A stretch of 57,001 nucleotides of DNA from Terriglobia bacterium (GCA_020073015.1 JAIQFZ010000075.1:1-57001), one strand, 5' to 3'. Counted from the stretch's first letter, positions 35,873 to 45,094 are shown. The notes: generated from the letters alone by a model not told the origin. Numbers and translations: made by a program.

Positions 35873-36196
35873 TCAGATTTTCGTCGGCTGCCCAGTCACA
35901 GCCACCAATTCTTTGTGGAGTTCGCCTGTTTTGAAGAAGTTGATAAAGGCAAACTGACCAATCATGAAACGAACGACAGATAAGAACAGTTGGCCTTGGC
36001 GGTGTTCCACGCGAATCACACGGCCAAGCCCGTGGAGCCGGAATAGTTCCGCCGCTAACAGGTCTTCGCTTAGAACTATGACTTCGCTGGGACCACTGAC
36101 ATGCAGTCCTGTGTCGTCAAGCCAAGCCTCGCCTCGCTCCACCTTCGTTTTCAAGGAGAGTTCGTTGCCCTGATGGAAGAAGACCTTGTATTTCAT
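35873..36196 (-). CDS. Hypothetical protein, possible PH-like fold
   Basis: A small 107-aa protein that I cannot name. The pattern VERGEAWLDDTGLHVSG, then DLLAAELFRLHGLGRVIRV and LFLSVVRFMI, looks like a bacterial PH-like (membrane or protein binding) beta barrel with a C-terminal helix. It has no signal peptide; the IGQFAFINFF stretch is hydrophobic but short. It lies between ffh and the peroxiredoxin gene in the same direction, 14 bases before the latter. Confidence 0.65.
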   Translation of the reverse strand: MKYKVFFHQGNELSLKTKVERGEAWLDDTGLHVSGPSEVIVLSEDLLAAELFRLHGLGRVIRVEHRQGQLFLSVVRFMIGQFAFINFFKTGELHKELVAVTGQPTKI

Positions 36197-36243
36197 AAAC
36201 CCCCAGGGAGTTGGAACGTTGACAGCACGACGAGCCCCTGCTC

Positions 36244-37602
36244 TTACATTCCCGGTAGTTTCATCCCCGCCAATCTACGCGCGAAACTCGCCTTGCCCAT
36301 CTGCTTGAACATCTTTTTCATCTGGGCGTATTGGCGGAGCAGGTTGTTGACTTCCTGCACACTGGTGCCTGAGCCCCGGGCGATGCGTTTGCGGCGGCTG
36401 CCGTTAATGACTTCGTGGTGGTCGCGCTCGTGGGCGGTCATCGAGTTGATGATGGCTTCGACACGATTGATCTGCTTTTCGTCCACTTTGTCGGCGGCCT
36501 TCTGCATGCCGCTGAATGGGCCGATCGAGGGCAGCATACCGATAATGCTTTGCAGCGATCCCATCTTCCGGACCTGCCTGAGCTGATCGCGGAAGTCTTC
36601 GAGCGAGAAGCCATCGCCGGTGAGCGCTTTGGTCGCGAGTTCCTGGGCCTTCTTCTTGTCGATCTGCGACTCGGCTTTTTCGATCAGCGACATGATGTCG
36701 CCCATGCCGAGAATGCGTGAGACGATGCGGTCGGGATGGAAGGGTTCGAGCGCGTCGTACTTTTCGCCGATACCGATGAACTTGATCGGCTGCCCAGTAA
36801 CTTGCCGGATGGAAAGCGCCGCGCCACCGCGGGCATCGCCATCCATCTTCGTAAGGACGACGCCGGTGAGCGTGAGCTTCTTGTGGAACTCGTCGGCCGA
36901 CTTCACCGCATCCTGTCCGGTCATGGAGTCGGCGACGAACAGGATTTCCTGCGGATTCAGCATCCGCTTGAGCGACTGCATCTCATCCATGAGCTGCTCG
37001 TCGATATGGAGACGGCCAGCGGTATCGACGATGAGCACGTCGCAGCCGGAGTTGATGGCCTCGCGGCGCGCTTCTTTGGCAAGGCGCTCGACGGTGGCAG
37101 TGTTGGATTCGCCAACTTCGCCTTCGTAAAGGTTGGCCTTAATGGCCGCCGCAACCACTTTGAGCTGTTCGCGAGCGGCGGGGCGGTAGACGTCGACGGA
37201 AACCAGCAGCGGACGGTGTCCACCATTTTTGAGCCAGTTGGCGAGTTTACCCGAGGTCGTCGTTTTGCCGGAACCTTGCAGTCCGGCCATCAGAACGACC
37301 GTGGGCGGCTGCGAGGCAAACTTGAGTTTGGCGGTATCTTTGCCGAGCGTTTCGACCAGTTCGTCGCGGACGATCTTGATGACCTGTTCGCCGGGTGAGA
37401 GAGCGGTCATGACCTCCTGGCCGACGGCTTTCGCCTGGATACGGTCGATAAGATCCTTGACGACTTTGAAATTGACGTCGGCCTCGAGCAGCGCCAGACG
37501 GATTTGCTTCAGCGCCTCAGCAATATTCTCTTCTGTGAGGACGGCCTGTCCGCGGAGTGTCTTGAAAGCGCGCTGAAGTTTTTCCTGGAGATTCTCAAAC
37601 AT
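36244..37602 (-). CDS. ffh: Signal recognition particle protein Ffh
   Basis: The GTPase of the signal recognition particle, which brings membrane proteins to the translocon (452 aa). The P-loop GLQGSGKTT is at 107-115, DTAGR at 193-197 and TKMDGDARGG at 251-260. The methionine-rich M domain for signal peptides and 4.5S RNA is at the end (GSRRKRIARGSGTSVQEVNNLL, MKKMFKQMGK). ATG 37602 is preferred over an upstream start. No 4.5S RNA gene was seen nearby. In many bacteria ffh lies beside rpsP; here 3.2 kb of other genes lie between. Confidence 0.97.
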   Translation of the reverse strand: MFENLQEKLQRAFKTLRGQAVLTEENIAEALKQIRLALLEADVNFKVVKDLIDRIQAKAVGQEVMTALSPGEQVIKIVRDELVETLGKDTAKLKFASQPPTVVLMAGLQGSGKTTTSGKLANWLKNGGHRPLLVSVDVYRPAAREQLKVVAAAIKANLYEGEVGESNTATVERLAKEARREAINSGCDVLIVDTAGRLHIDEQLMDEMQSLKRMLNPQEILFVADSMTGQDAVKSADEFHKKLTLTGVVLTKMDGDARGGAALSIRQVTGQPIKFIGIGEKYDALEPFHPDRIVSRILGMGDIMSLIEKAESQIDKKKAQELATKALTGDGFSLEDFRDQLRQVRKMGSLQSIIGMLPSIGPFSGMQKAADKVDEKQINRVEAIINSMTAHERDHHEVINGSRRKRIARGSGTSVQEVNNLLRQYAQMKKMFKQMGKASFARRLAGMKLPGM

Positions 37603-37706
37603 AAGCGTAATCAATAATTTTAACAGCCAGGGCACGCCGCGATGGGTTGAACCTCACTGTGCCTCATTGCCCTCAGGGTTCGGACCGTCCCAAATCGGGC
37701 TCACTG

Positions 37707-38363
37707 TCATCGCGTCTTGCGCGAATAATTGTGCAAGTAGGCCGGCAGTTCGCGCTGGCAGCGCTCGTCGGGGATCGGACTGCCGACCTTCATCTCCAGG
37801 GGAATGACGCCGGCCCAGGTCGGAAACGAATAGTCCTCTTCGTCATCCACCGGCGGGCCGCCGCGGACTTTTGCCGAGAATTCTTCGAGTGGGATCCGCA
37901 GGACCGACGTGGCTTTCAGTTCCTTTTCATTGGGCTGGCGGGAGTCGTCCCAGCGGTGCGGCAGGATGTGCTCGCTCAGGGCGCGCAGGGCGGCGATTTT
38001 TTCTGCTGGGTCGTTGACTAACGTGGCTGTGCCGAGAATCACCACCGAGCGGTAGTTCATCGAGTGGTTGAAGATCGAGCGCGCGAGCACGAGTCCGTCG
38101 AGCAGCGTGACCGTGATGCAGACCAGGACACCCTGGTCGAGGTGGCGCAACATGCGGCTGGCGGCTGAGCCGTGGATGTAAAGCGCATTGCCATCGCGGC
38201 CGTACGAGGTGGGGATGACGTAGGGTTGGCCGTCGGCGACGAAGCCGACGTGGCAGAGGAAACCTTCGTCGAGGATCTGGTTGACGGCGTCGCGGTCATA
38301 GACGGCGCGCTGCGGTTCGCGCACAACTCGGGTGCGCGTGGTTGGATTGGGGTTGCTGGACAT
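37707..38363 (-). CDS. Pyridoxamine 5'-phosphate oxidase family protein (FMN-binding split barrel)
   Basis: A 218-aa split-barrel protein of the family often named with nitroimidazole resistance proteins. LDEGFLCHVGFVADGQPYVIPTSYGRDGNALYIHGS is in the typical form (shown here only in part as GFVADGQPYVIPT). Further marks are SRMLRHLDQG, GLVLARSIFNHSMNYRSVVI and an alpha-helical tail. Most members bind FMN or heme, but the reaction is unknown. It stands alone upstream of ffh on the same strand. Confidence 0.85.
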   Translation of the reverse strand: MSSNPNPTTRTRVVREPQRAVYDRDAVNQILDEGFLCHVGFVADGQPYVIPTSYGRDGNALYIHGSAASRMLRHLDQGVLVCITVTLLDGLVLARSIFNHSMNYRSVVILGTATLVNDPAEKIAALRALSEHILPHRWDDSRQPNEKELKATSVLRIPLEEFSAKVRGGPPVDDEEDYSFPTWAGVIPLEMKVGSPIPDERCQRELPAYLHNYSRKTR

Positions 38364-38694
38364 GAAACGGACTTCCTAGGCAGGCGCCAAGAATGTTGAA
38401 AAAGAATTCTAGCAGGACAGTTGGTGTAAACGCCTTCCACGAGAGGATCGGTAAGTATCAAGGTCAGTGCTCAGTTTTCTGCCGTCGTTTGGCCGCGTTG
38501 AGCTGAGCGCCACGGTCGCTAACCTTCTACTCGCACTGTTGAGTGGGCGATTGTCGCTCGGTGTAGCCGGAACCGTGATCGGTTCGATGCGAGTGTAACG
38601 CTTGAACGCTGAAACGCACTATCAAACGTGTGGTGTCGTGCAGGCTGGGTATCGTCGCAGGCCAGGAGGCCAGCCCAACACCGAGGAGGTTGAC

Positions 38695-39111
38695 GTGTTT
38701 GCCCGCAAGGTTGCTGCTCGCCTGAAACCGAACTCGCTTACGGAATTTAAGGATCTCATGGAGCGTGAAATCCTTCCCTGGTTGCGAAAGCAAGAAGGCT
38801 TCCTGGACTTGATCACCCTGGCTGTCCCCGATAGCAGAGAAGTCGCAACCATCACCTTCTGGGACCACCAAGGGAAAGCGCAGGCTTGCAACTCGAGCGG
38901 TTATCCGGAAGCGCTGAAGATTCTGGGCGAACTCTTGGACGGGACTCCTCACGTTAAGACGTTTGAGGTTGTCAACTCGACAGTTCAAAGGGTCGCCCTC
39001 GCGCGGCCACGGGAAGCAGAAAATCCGGTCCAAGAGAGCGAGGAGTCTCCAACGCACCCGTGCAACATAGAGACTTCATTCCCGGCCGCGATCCGTCCGT
39101 GCACTGAATGA
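38695..39111 (+). CDS. Antibiotic biosynthesis monooxygenase-like protein
   Basis: A small ferredoxin-like fold protein of 138 aa. The GTG at 38695 is chosen because GAGGAGGT stands 5 bases before it and the conserved part begins there (VFARKVAARLKPNSLTEF). ILPWLRKQEGFLDLIT and ATITFWDHQGKAQA follow in the order of the ABM family; the closing part TPHVKTFEVVNST is also typical. The last 35 residues are not conserved. An open frame runs upstream to 38602 but has no ribosome site. Such proteins may be degrading enzymes or simple binders. Confidence 0.75.
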   Translation: MFARKVAARLKPNSLTEFKDLMEREILPWLRKQEGFLDLITLAVPDSREVATITFWDHQGKAQACNSSGYPEALKILGELLDGTPHVKTFEVVNSTVQRVALARPREAENPVQESEESPTHPCNIETSFPAAIRPCTE

Positions 39112-39276
39112 CCAGGACATCGCCGACCGGGCGGCTTTCCAGGCACAGCTGCATCACGCCTCCTCAAGGTTGAAATTGCGACTTAATCACGGCTCCCTCT
39201 GCCTGATCGACCACGCCCGTGCCGCCCCAAGTTGCTCGGTGACCCGATAGTACGGGATGGTCTGACCTGCAAGGGA

Positions 39277-41859
39277 TCACTTGCGGCAGCTTTTCCCCGA
39301 CGGCTTGGGCTGCTCGGCGAGCACTGCGAACTGGATTTTCTTCTCCACGGGATCAATCCGATCGACTAGAACACGTACGCGGTTGCCCAGGCTGTAGGTC
39401 TTGCGCGAACGCTGGCCAATGATCTGGCGGGTGGTTTCGTGGAAGGTGTAGCGGTCGTCGGTGAGGGTGTTGAGGGGCACGAGCCCCTCGACGAACAGGT
39501 CGGTGAGTTCGACGAAGAAACCGAACTTGGTCACGCTGACGATAAGGCCGTCGAAGTCTTCGCCGATGCGGGGCTCCATGAACTTCACTTTTTTCCATTC
39601 CATCAGTTCGCGCTCGGCGTCGTCGGCGCGGCGTTCGGACTGGCTGGATTCCTCAGCGATGCTGTGGAGTTCTTCGAGCGAGATGGGGTCGGCCAGGGGC
39701 TCGAGGGAGAGCTGATGGGAGCCGTGATCGCGGCGTTTGGACCAGGGAGAAGGCACGGTAGCGCCGGCGCCCCGCCGGCTGTCGGGCAGGCGACTCGCCT
39801 GCCCTGCGGAGGGCAAGTTGCCCTCCGCGACTGCCGGCAAGTTGCCGGCGCTACGGTCTGGCATCAGCGAACTGCCTACCGGGATTGCGCCATCCAGCCA
39901 TTCTGCTGATTCTTTCAGCACTTCTTTCAGGATGCGGTGGACGATCAGGTCTGGATAGCGGCGGATGGGCGAGGTGAAGTGCGTGTAGGTCGTCGCGGCC
40001 AGCGCGAAGTGGCCTAGATTCTCTTCGGAATAGCGGGCCTGCTTCAGCGAGCGCAGCATCAGGTAGCTCAGGATGCGCTCTTCGGGCTTGCCGGCAATTT
40101 TGGCCGTCAGCTTCTGGTACATGCGCGGGGTGATGTGCACTTCGTTCGGGACTTCGATCTCGCGCACGCGTTGGCCGGTGCCGTGGGCGGCTCGGCGATC
40201 GGCTTTGAGCTGCACGCGGTGGATGGGCAGCGCGCCCACTCCGAGCGAATATCCGAAGGTCGCGGCGATGACTTCGAAGTCGTACACGCGCTTGGCGTCG
40301 GGCTTTTCGTGGATGCGGTAGAGCGATGCAATGCGCTTGTTTTCGAGATAATGCGCGACGCACTCGTTGGCCGACAGCATGAATTCTTCGATGAGTCGGT
40401 GGGCGAGGTTGCGCTCGGAGCGCGTAATGCTTTTCATCAGGCCGAATTCGTCGAACTCGATGATGGGCTCGGGCAGGTCGAAGTCGATTGAGCCGCGGCG
40501 CTCCCGCTTGCGGTTCAGGATCATCGCCAGATCGCGCATGCGCTCGAAATCCTCGATCAGCGGGGCATATCGTTTGCGCATCTCAGGATCGCCTTCGAGC
40601 ACCGCGTTCACGGCGGTGTAGGTCATGCGCTCGGCGGAGCGGATGATGCCCTCGTTCACTTCGTAGCCGACGATCTCGCCGTGGTGGTCGATTTCCATGG
40701 TGCAGGAGAGCACGAGGCGGTCGACCTGCGGGCGCAAACTGCAGATGTCGGTGGAGAGTTCGAGCGGCAGCATGGGGACGGCGCGGTCAGGAAAATAGAC
40801 GCTGGTGCCACGCAGGCGGGCTTCCTGATCGAGCGGCGAGTTGGGCTTGACGTAGTTTGCGACGTCGGCGATGTGGACTTGCAGTTCGTAGTTGCCGTTG
40901 TCGAGTTGGCGGACGTGGACGGCGTCGTCGAAGTCGCGCGCAGTTTCGCCGTCGATGGTGACGATGGGAAGCTGGCGGTAGTCGCGGCGATGGCGCAGTT
41001 CGCGGGCGGGAATGACATTCTCGATCGCCTGCGCTTCTTCGATCACCTCGGGCGGGAAGCGGTGCGGGAGATGAAATTTGCGGATCATGATTTCGACGTC
41101 GACGCCGAAATCGTTTTCTTCGCCGAGAATCTCGATGACGCGGCCGCGCGGATTCTGGGTGGCGCTCGGCCAGTCGGTGATTTCTACATCGACGACTACA
41201 CCGTTGAGATCCTGCCAATCAGTGTGGCGGGCGGCCTCGTCGCCGATGACTCGGTTGGCCAATACTGGGTGGGGGCGAGGCGCCCCCACGACAGCCGCCG
41301 AGGGCGGCGTTACAGTCGGGATTTCGGCGCCGGGTGGGATGATGATTTCCTGGGACACTTTCTCATCAATGGGCTTGACGGTGTTGTGGCGGTGTCCGTA
41401 GTGGAAAATGCCGACGACGGTGGGATGCGCGCGCGAAACGGAACGGACGATGCGGCCCTCCGCGCGGCCGTCGGTGCGAAAAGCGGCGATTTCGACCAGC
41501 ACCCGGTCGCCGTGCATCGAGGATCCGGTGGCGTGGGGAGGAATGAAGACGTCTCCCGCGAGCCGGGTTTTGAGGTTGGCATCGAGCGTATTGGCATCAG
41601 GAATGACAAAGCCGAAACCATCGCGATGCATGCTGAGGCGCCCGACTAGCATGTTATGGCCGGACTTCGCCTGCGGGATGGCGTAACGGTCGGAATCGAC
41701 CTGCAGCAGTTCGCCTTTTTTCACGAGGGAATGCAGGCGGTCGGCCAGTTCGCGGCGCGCCTCGCCTTTTACGCCCAGCTCGCGCAGAAGCTGCTTGTGG
41801 CCAGCCGTTTTCTTAGGCTGGCGGCCGATGTGGCGAAGGATGGCGGAGTCGGAGAGCAT
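39277..41859 (-). CDS. rnr: Ribonuclease R
   Basis: A 3'-to-5' exoribonuclease able to degrade structured RNA (860 aa). Cold-shock-like domains precede the RNB domain, whose catalytic part is DGETARDFDDAV near residue 305 and YTHFTSPIRRYPDL near 640. The S1 domain follows (FDGLIVSVTKFGFFVEL). Palindromic repeats are translated in frame at residues about 183-197 and about 669-701. The second stretch reads RSAGNLPAVAEGNLP and onward and sits between the RNB and S1 domains. ATG 41859 (LSDSAILRHIG) is the natural start; the longer open frame upstream runs through repeat DNA and antisense to the DinB gene. Confidence 0.94.
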   Translation of the reverse strand: MLSDSAILRHIGRQPKKTAGHKQLLRELGVKGEARRELADRLHSLVKKGELLQVDSDRYAIPQAKSGHNMLVGRLSMHRDGFGFVIPDANTLDANLKTRLAGDVFIPPHATGSSMHGDRVLVEIAAFRTDGRAEGRIVRSVSRAHPTVVGIFHYGHRHNTVKPIDEKVSQEIIIPPGAEIPTVTPPSAAVVGAPRPHPVLANRVIGDEAARHTDWQDLNGVVVDVEITDWPSATQNPRGRVIEILGEENDFGVDVEIMIRKFHLPHRFPPEVIEEAQAIENVIPARELRHRRDYRQLPIVTIDGETARDFDDAVHVRQLDNGNYELQVHIADVANYVKPNSPLDQEARLRGTSVYFPDRAVPMLPLELSTDICSLRPQVDRLVLSCTMEIDHHGEIVGYEVNEGIIRSAERMTYTAVNAVLEGDPEMRKRYAPLIEDFERMRDLAMILNRKRERRGSIDFDLPEPIIEFDEFGLMKSITRSERNLAHRLIEEFMLSANECVAHYLENKRIASLYRIHEKPDAKRVYDFEVIAATFGYSLGVGALPIHRVQLKADRRAAHGTGQRVREIEVPNEVHITPRMYQKLTAKIAGKPEERILSYLMLRSLKQARYSEENLGHFALAATTYTHFTSPIRRYPDLIVHRILKEVLKESAEWLDGAIPVGSSLMPDRSAGNLPAVAEGNLPSAGQASRLPDSRRGAGATVPSPWSKRRDHGSHQLSLEPLADPISLEELHSIAEESSQSERRADDAERELMEWKKVKFMEPRIGEDFDGLIVSVTKFGFFVELTDLFVEGLVPLNTLTDDRYTFHETTRQIIGQRSRKTYSLGNRVRVLVDRIDPVEKKIQFAVLAEQPKPSGKSCRK
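39757..39853. repeat. Cluster of palindromes inside rnr
   Basis: Four units in a row: GTAGCGCCGGCGCCCCGCCG, GGGCAGGCGACTCGCCTGCC, GGAGGGCAAGTTGCCCTCC and GCCGGCAAGTTGCCGGCG with GCTAC. Both outer ends carry the GTAGCGCCGGC word, in opposite directions. Confidence 0.85.
41269..41312. repeat. Second palindrome pair inside rnr
   Basis: GTGGGGGCGAGGCGCCCCCAC is present as a perfect hairpin (arms GTGGGGGC and GCCCCCAC), followed by GCCGCC-GAG-GGCGGC. It is translated as part of a linker. Confidence 0.8.
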
Positions 41860-41871
41860 GAAAGCAGGTCT

Positions 41872-41950
41872 TGTAGCGCCGACACTCTTGTCCGCGTGTC
41901 GGCAGCACTCGTGGTGCATGCAGGTGCGGACAGGAGTGTCCGCACTACAC
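41872..41950. repeat. Composite inverted repeat between rnr and the DinB gene
   Basis: The ends are GTAGCGCCGACACTCTTGTC on the left and GACAGGAGTGTCCGCACTAC on the right, in inverted order, with smaller hairpins within. It fills the whole gap of 95 bases. Confidence 0.8.
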
Positions 41951-41954
41951 GCAT

Positions 41955-42506
41955 TCACTGAGTCCTGACACATTCTTTCAGGTACTTCTCTTCCAGAATC
42001 TGGCGATGATGCAGTTCGTGTCCGGCGATGATGTAGGCCAGGGCGCGCACCGTCACTTCGTTCTTGTTGGCTACACCGCGACGGGCCCAAGCGACCTCGT
42101 CCAGATTGCGAAACAGCGAGAGGGTGGCGCGGCGCACCGCGATGTAGTCCTCGATCAAGTCGGCCAGTGGACGCCGTACGAAGGGTCCATGGCGCACGTA
42201 GTCGTCCTGCTCGAAGCCTTCGATGGGCATCGCGTCGCTGCGCGCAATGCGCAGGGCGCGGTAGCTCATGATGCGCTCGGTATCGTTGAGGTGGCCGAGG
42301 ACTTCTTTCAGGCTCCACTTGGCAGGCGCGTAGCGGAGATCGCCGTCGGCTTCGGTGCGTCCGGAGAGCAGGAGCACCGTCTGGCGGCGCTGTTCGTCGA
42401 GCGTGGCAAGAATGTCGTCGCCGGGAACCAGCGAGATATAGCGGTCGTAGTAGGGAGCGTTTTCGCCCGGCTGAGGGCGGAAGGAGGTCGTCGCGATTGT
42501 GCTCAT
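41955..42506 (-). CDS. DinB family protein
   Basis: A four-helix-bundle metal-binding protein of the DinB/YfiT type (183 aa). The metal-binding histidines fit EVLGHLNDTERI, then GHELHHRQILEEKYL near the C-terminus. ATG 42506 has GAGGA upstream; a longer open frame starts at 42530. Members act as thiol transferases or have no known reaction. It precedes rnr on the same strand, with the composite repeat between. Confidence 0.85.
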   Translation of the reverse strand: MSTIATTSFRPQPGENAPYYDRYISLVPGDDILATLDEQRRQTVLLLSGRTEADGDLRYAPAKWSLKEVLGHLNDTERIMSYRALRIARSDAMPIEGFEQDDYVRHGPFVRRPLADLIEDYIAVRRATLSLFRNLDEVAWARRGVANKNEVTVRALAYIIAGHELHHRQILEEKYLKECVRTQ

Positions 42507-42559
42507 GGATTCCTCGTCAGGGGATTGCACACCATTGGCGCGTGCCCCACGGCTCCATA

Positions 42560-42571
42560 CTATCGCGATAG
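42560..42571. promoter_or_regulatory. Perfect 12-bp palindrome, possible operator
   Basis: CTATCGCGATAG lies in the 277-base gap between the divergent DinB and bactofilin genes. No regulator family was assigned. The rest of that gap shows no other clear signal. Confidence 0.35.
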
Positions 42572-42783
42572 AAGAATTACCGCAGGCCGGGCAGGGCTTA
42601 CACGACTCTGGGATGGCGTGGCCCCGGAAGGAAAAGGGCGGTTGGGCGGTGGAACTACGAAAACTCCTATCAAAATATGGATTTCCACAGCCCGTAGCGT
42701 TTGCTCCAGGAGTACAATTCGCTTTGGCCCTCGAAGTGCGGCGGTAGCTCTGAATCCCTTATAAGGAAAGGATTTCAACGACA

Positions 42784-43308
42784 ATGTGGAAGCCCACGAA
42801 TCAACCTGCGACGCCTGGCCGGCCAGCGGAGCCGGAGCGCCCGAGCACGGCTGCTCCCACGGCGGCACCCTCGCTGAGTGAACCTGCTGCCCCGCGCCCG
42901 GTTACCACGACCACTGCTTCGGACCAAGCCACGATCGGCAAGTCGCTGGTGATCAAGGGAGAAGTAACGGGTTCTGAGTCTTTATATATTGACGGCCGGG
43001 TGGAAGGATCGATCAACCTTTCCGGCAACCGCGTAACCGTGGGCCGGAACGGCGTGGTCGCGGCCAACATCAACGCGCGTGAAATCGTAGTTCTCGGCAA
43101 GGTGCGCGGGAATCTCACGGCCAGTGACCGCGTGGATATCCGCAGCGACGGCTCGCTCACGGGCGATGTCGTGGCGGCACGCATCTCGATCGAAGACGGT
43201 GCCTTCTTCAAGGGTGGCATCGATATCCGCAAAGCTGGGGCGAAGCCGGAGGAAGTGAAGGCATCGACCTCGAGCACCGCGGAACCGGCGATTGCGGCCA
43301 GGGCGTAG
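42784..43308 (+). CDS. Bactofilin
   Basis: A 174-aa cytoskeletal protein that forms filaments without nucleotide. The beta-helix core runs from about residue 48 to 155 (ATIGKSLVIKGEVTG, LYIDGRVEGSINL, VTVGRNGVVAANI, ISIEDGAFFKGGI), flanked by proline- and threonine-rich tails as usual. murJ lies next to it on the opposite strand, so both serve cell wall or shape, though they are convergent. Its TAG stop opens a repeat hairpin, and a terminator follows. Confidence 0.94.
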   Translation: MWKPTNQPATPGRPAEPERPSTAAPTAAPSLSEPAAPRPVTTTTASDQATIGKSLVIKGEVTGSESLYIDGRVEGSINLSGNRVTVGRNGVVAANINAREIVVLGKVRGNLTASDRVDIRSDGSLTGDVVAARISIEDGAFFKGGIDIRKAGAKPEEVKASTSSTAEPAIAARA

Positions 43309-43473
43309 AGCCGGCTTTAGGCTCTCGGCTTTGGGCTCAGGGTTTCGGAAGATAAGTTCGACGAAGAGGGCATCCTTGGTTTTGAGGGTGCCCTCTTGTT
43401 TTGGGAACTAGTGGCTGTACGGCAATTCGGACTCAATGGCCTAGAGCCTTGCGCCCAGAGCCGAAAGCCTGGT
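43306..43473. repeat. Word-type inverted repeat between bactofilin and murJ
   Basis: The left arm starts on the bactofilin TAG (TAGAGCCGGCTTTAGGCTC) and the right arm (GAGCCGAAAGCC) ends about 2 bases from the murJ stop. The arms enclose a terminator. Confidence 0.7.
43364..43402 (+). terminator. Rho-independent terminator of the bactofilin gene
   Basis: The stem AAGAGGGCATCC pairs with GGGTGCCCTCTT (one G-T pair) around a 10-base loop, followed by TGTTTT. Confidence 0.8.
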
Positions 43474-43474
43474 G

Positions 43475-45094
43475 TTATGGCTCCTTGCCGGTGGCCATCG
43501 TTTCGGCCGCTTGGCCTTCGGCGACTCGTGGAAAAGCTGAGGGTTTTTTTCTGCGCAGGTCGGCCGGTAGTTCGGAGCGCAGCAGCCACAACCCCGCCGC
43601 TACGGCTGCCGCCCACGTCAATGAGCCAAGTGCGAGCGCGGTGAGGTCGGCGCGGCGGCTGCCATCGAGCGACACGACCTGCATCACCTCATAACTCAAC
43701 CCACCGGAAACGATGCCCACCAGTGCAGCCTTCCCCAGTTCCTTCCAGTTCATGCCGGCGAACGGGACCATGCCGCGGATGTGCAGGAGGAGAGCGATGG
43801 CCAGGGCATTAGCGGCGATGCCCACATCGGAAGCGATGGCCAGTCCCGTCACGGAAAGGGTGTGGAACAGCAATTTGTAGATCGGCAACGAGGCGAGCGT
43901 GATCAGGCTGCTGGCGACCATGGGTGTGATCGTGTTGCCGGAGGCGTAGAAGGCACGCGCATAGAGTGCCTGCCCCGACCACAGCGCCAGCGACAGCGAA
44001 AACCAGAAAAAATAGCCCGCGGTCGATCCGGAATCGGCAAGCGTGAAATGCCCGCGGCGATAAACCAGATCGACCAGCGGAAGAGCAATCGCCATCATCC
44101 AGCCGGTGATCAGCAGCGAGGCCGCCGCGATGCGATAGACCGAAGCGTTCACGGTGGTGGCAAACTCTTCGAATTTCTTCTCCCCGAACAGGCGGGAGAA
44201 GAAGGGAAGCGAGGCCTGCCCGGTGGCTTGTCCGAGAATGGCGATGGGGACGGCGAAGAGGCGTTTGGCGTAGTTGAGGCGCGCGATGTCGCCGATGCCG
44301 CTGGAGGCGAAGTAGCGCAGGATCCAGTCGTCAGCGGTGACCAGCGAAACGCCGAGCATCAGCGGAATCGAAAGCCGTACCCACTCGCGGAAGGCCGGGT
44401 TCTTCACGTCAAAACTTGGCCGGTATCCCGTGCCGATTTTGGCCGCTCCGATGGCATTCACCAGAAAGGGGCCCACAATGCTGCCGAATAGCGCTCCGTA
44501 GGCGAGCGACGCGATGCCGAACTGATGGCCAGCCACGACGCCGCCCACGATGATGAACACGTTGTAGATCAGCGGCCCGAACGCCGGGAACAGAAATAGA
44601 CGGTGCGAGAGCAGAACGGCCGACACGACTCCGCCTACATAGAAGAAAATCTGGGCCGGCAGCAGGATGCGTGTCAGGTGAATGCAGAGCTGCATCTGCT
44701 CGGGCGTGAAGCCGTGGAACATCCAGCCGGCGAATTGTGGCGTGAAGATCTCCGCGACCAGAGTGCCCGCGATCAGGACAGTGGTCATCACGGTGATGAT
44801 GATCGAGAAAGTTTTCTGCGCGTCCTGTTCGCGTTTCTGCGCCACGAACCGCGTGTAGATGGAGATGAAGGTGATGGATGCGGTGCCGCCGGCCACGATG
44901 TAGTTAAGCCAGTCAGGCAAGGTGAAAGCCGCGACGTAGGCATCGGTCTGCTGGCCCGCACCGAAGGCGTAGGCGATGTAGGCTTCGCGAATGTAGCCGA
45001 TCACGCGCGAGAGCGTGATGGTCGTCATCAGCAGCACGGTCGCGGAAAACGCGCTGTGCTGGTGGGACGGCCGCAGTAAGCGCAACAGACGCAT
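43475..45094 (-). CDS. murJ: Lipid II flippase MurJ
   Basis: A 539-aa inner-membrane protein of the MviN/MurJ family that moves the peptidoglycan precursor across the membrane. About 14 hydrophobic helices are visible. The family marks LSRVIGYIREAYIAYAFGAG near residue 29 and YAKRLFAVPIAILGQATGQA are present. The C-terminal 30 residues are polar. The start ATG 45094 has no strong ribosome site. It converges on bactofilin. Confidence 0.94.
   Translation of the reverse strand: MRLLRLLRPSHQHSAFSATVLLMTTITLSRVIGYIREAYIAYAFGAGQQTDAYVAAFTLPDWLNYIVAGGTASITFISIYTRFVAQKREQDAQKTFSIIITVMTTVLIAGTLVAEIFTPQFAGWMFHGFTPEQMQLCIHLTRILLPAQIFFYVGGVVSAVLLSHRLFLFPAFGPLIYNVFIIVGGVVAGHQFGIASLAYGALFGSIVGPFLVNAIGAAKIGTGYRPSFDVKNPAFREWVRLSIPLMLGVSLVTADDWILRYFASSGIGDIARLNYAKRLFAVPIAILGQATGQASLPFFSRLFGEKKFEEFATTVNASVYRIAAASLLITGWMMAIALPLVDLVYRRGHFTLADSGSTAGYFFWFSLSLALWSGQALYARAFYASGNTITPMVASSLITLASLPIYKLLFHTLSVTGLAIASDVGIAANALAIALLLHIRGMVPFAGMNWKELGKAALVGIVSGGLSYEVMQVVSLDGSRRADLTALALGSLTWAAAVAAGLWLLRSELPADLRRKKPSAFPRVAEGQAAETMATGKEP

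Noticed and set aside
37603-37706. A 4.5S (SRP) RNA gene next to ffh
   Set aside because: No sequence with the GGAA tetraloop and domain IV helix was seen in the gaps around ffh.
41860-42318. A long in-frame extension upstream of rnr
   Set aside because: It runs through the repeat between rnr and the DinB gene and then antisense to DinB; RNase R similarity begins at 41859.
42499-42747. A small plus-strand gene before bactofilin
   Set aside because: It overlaps the DinB start on the other strand and has no ribosome site or family match.
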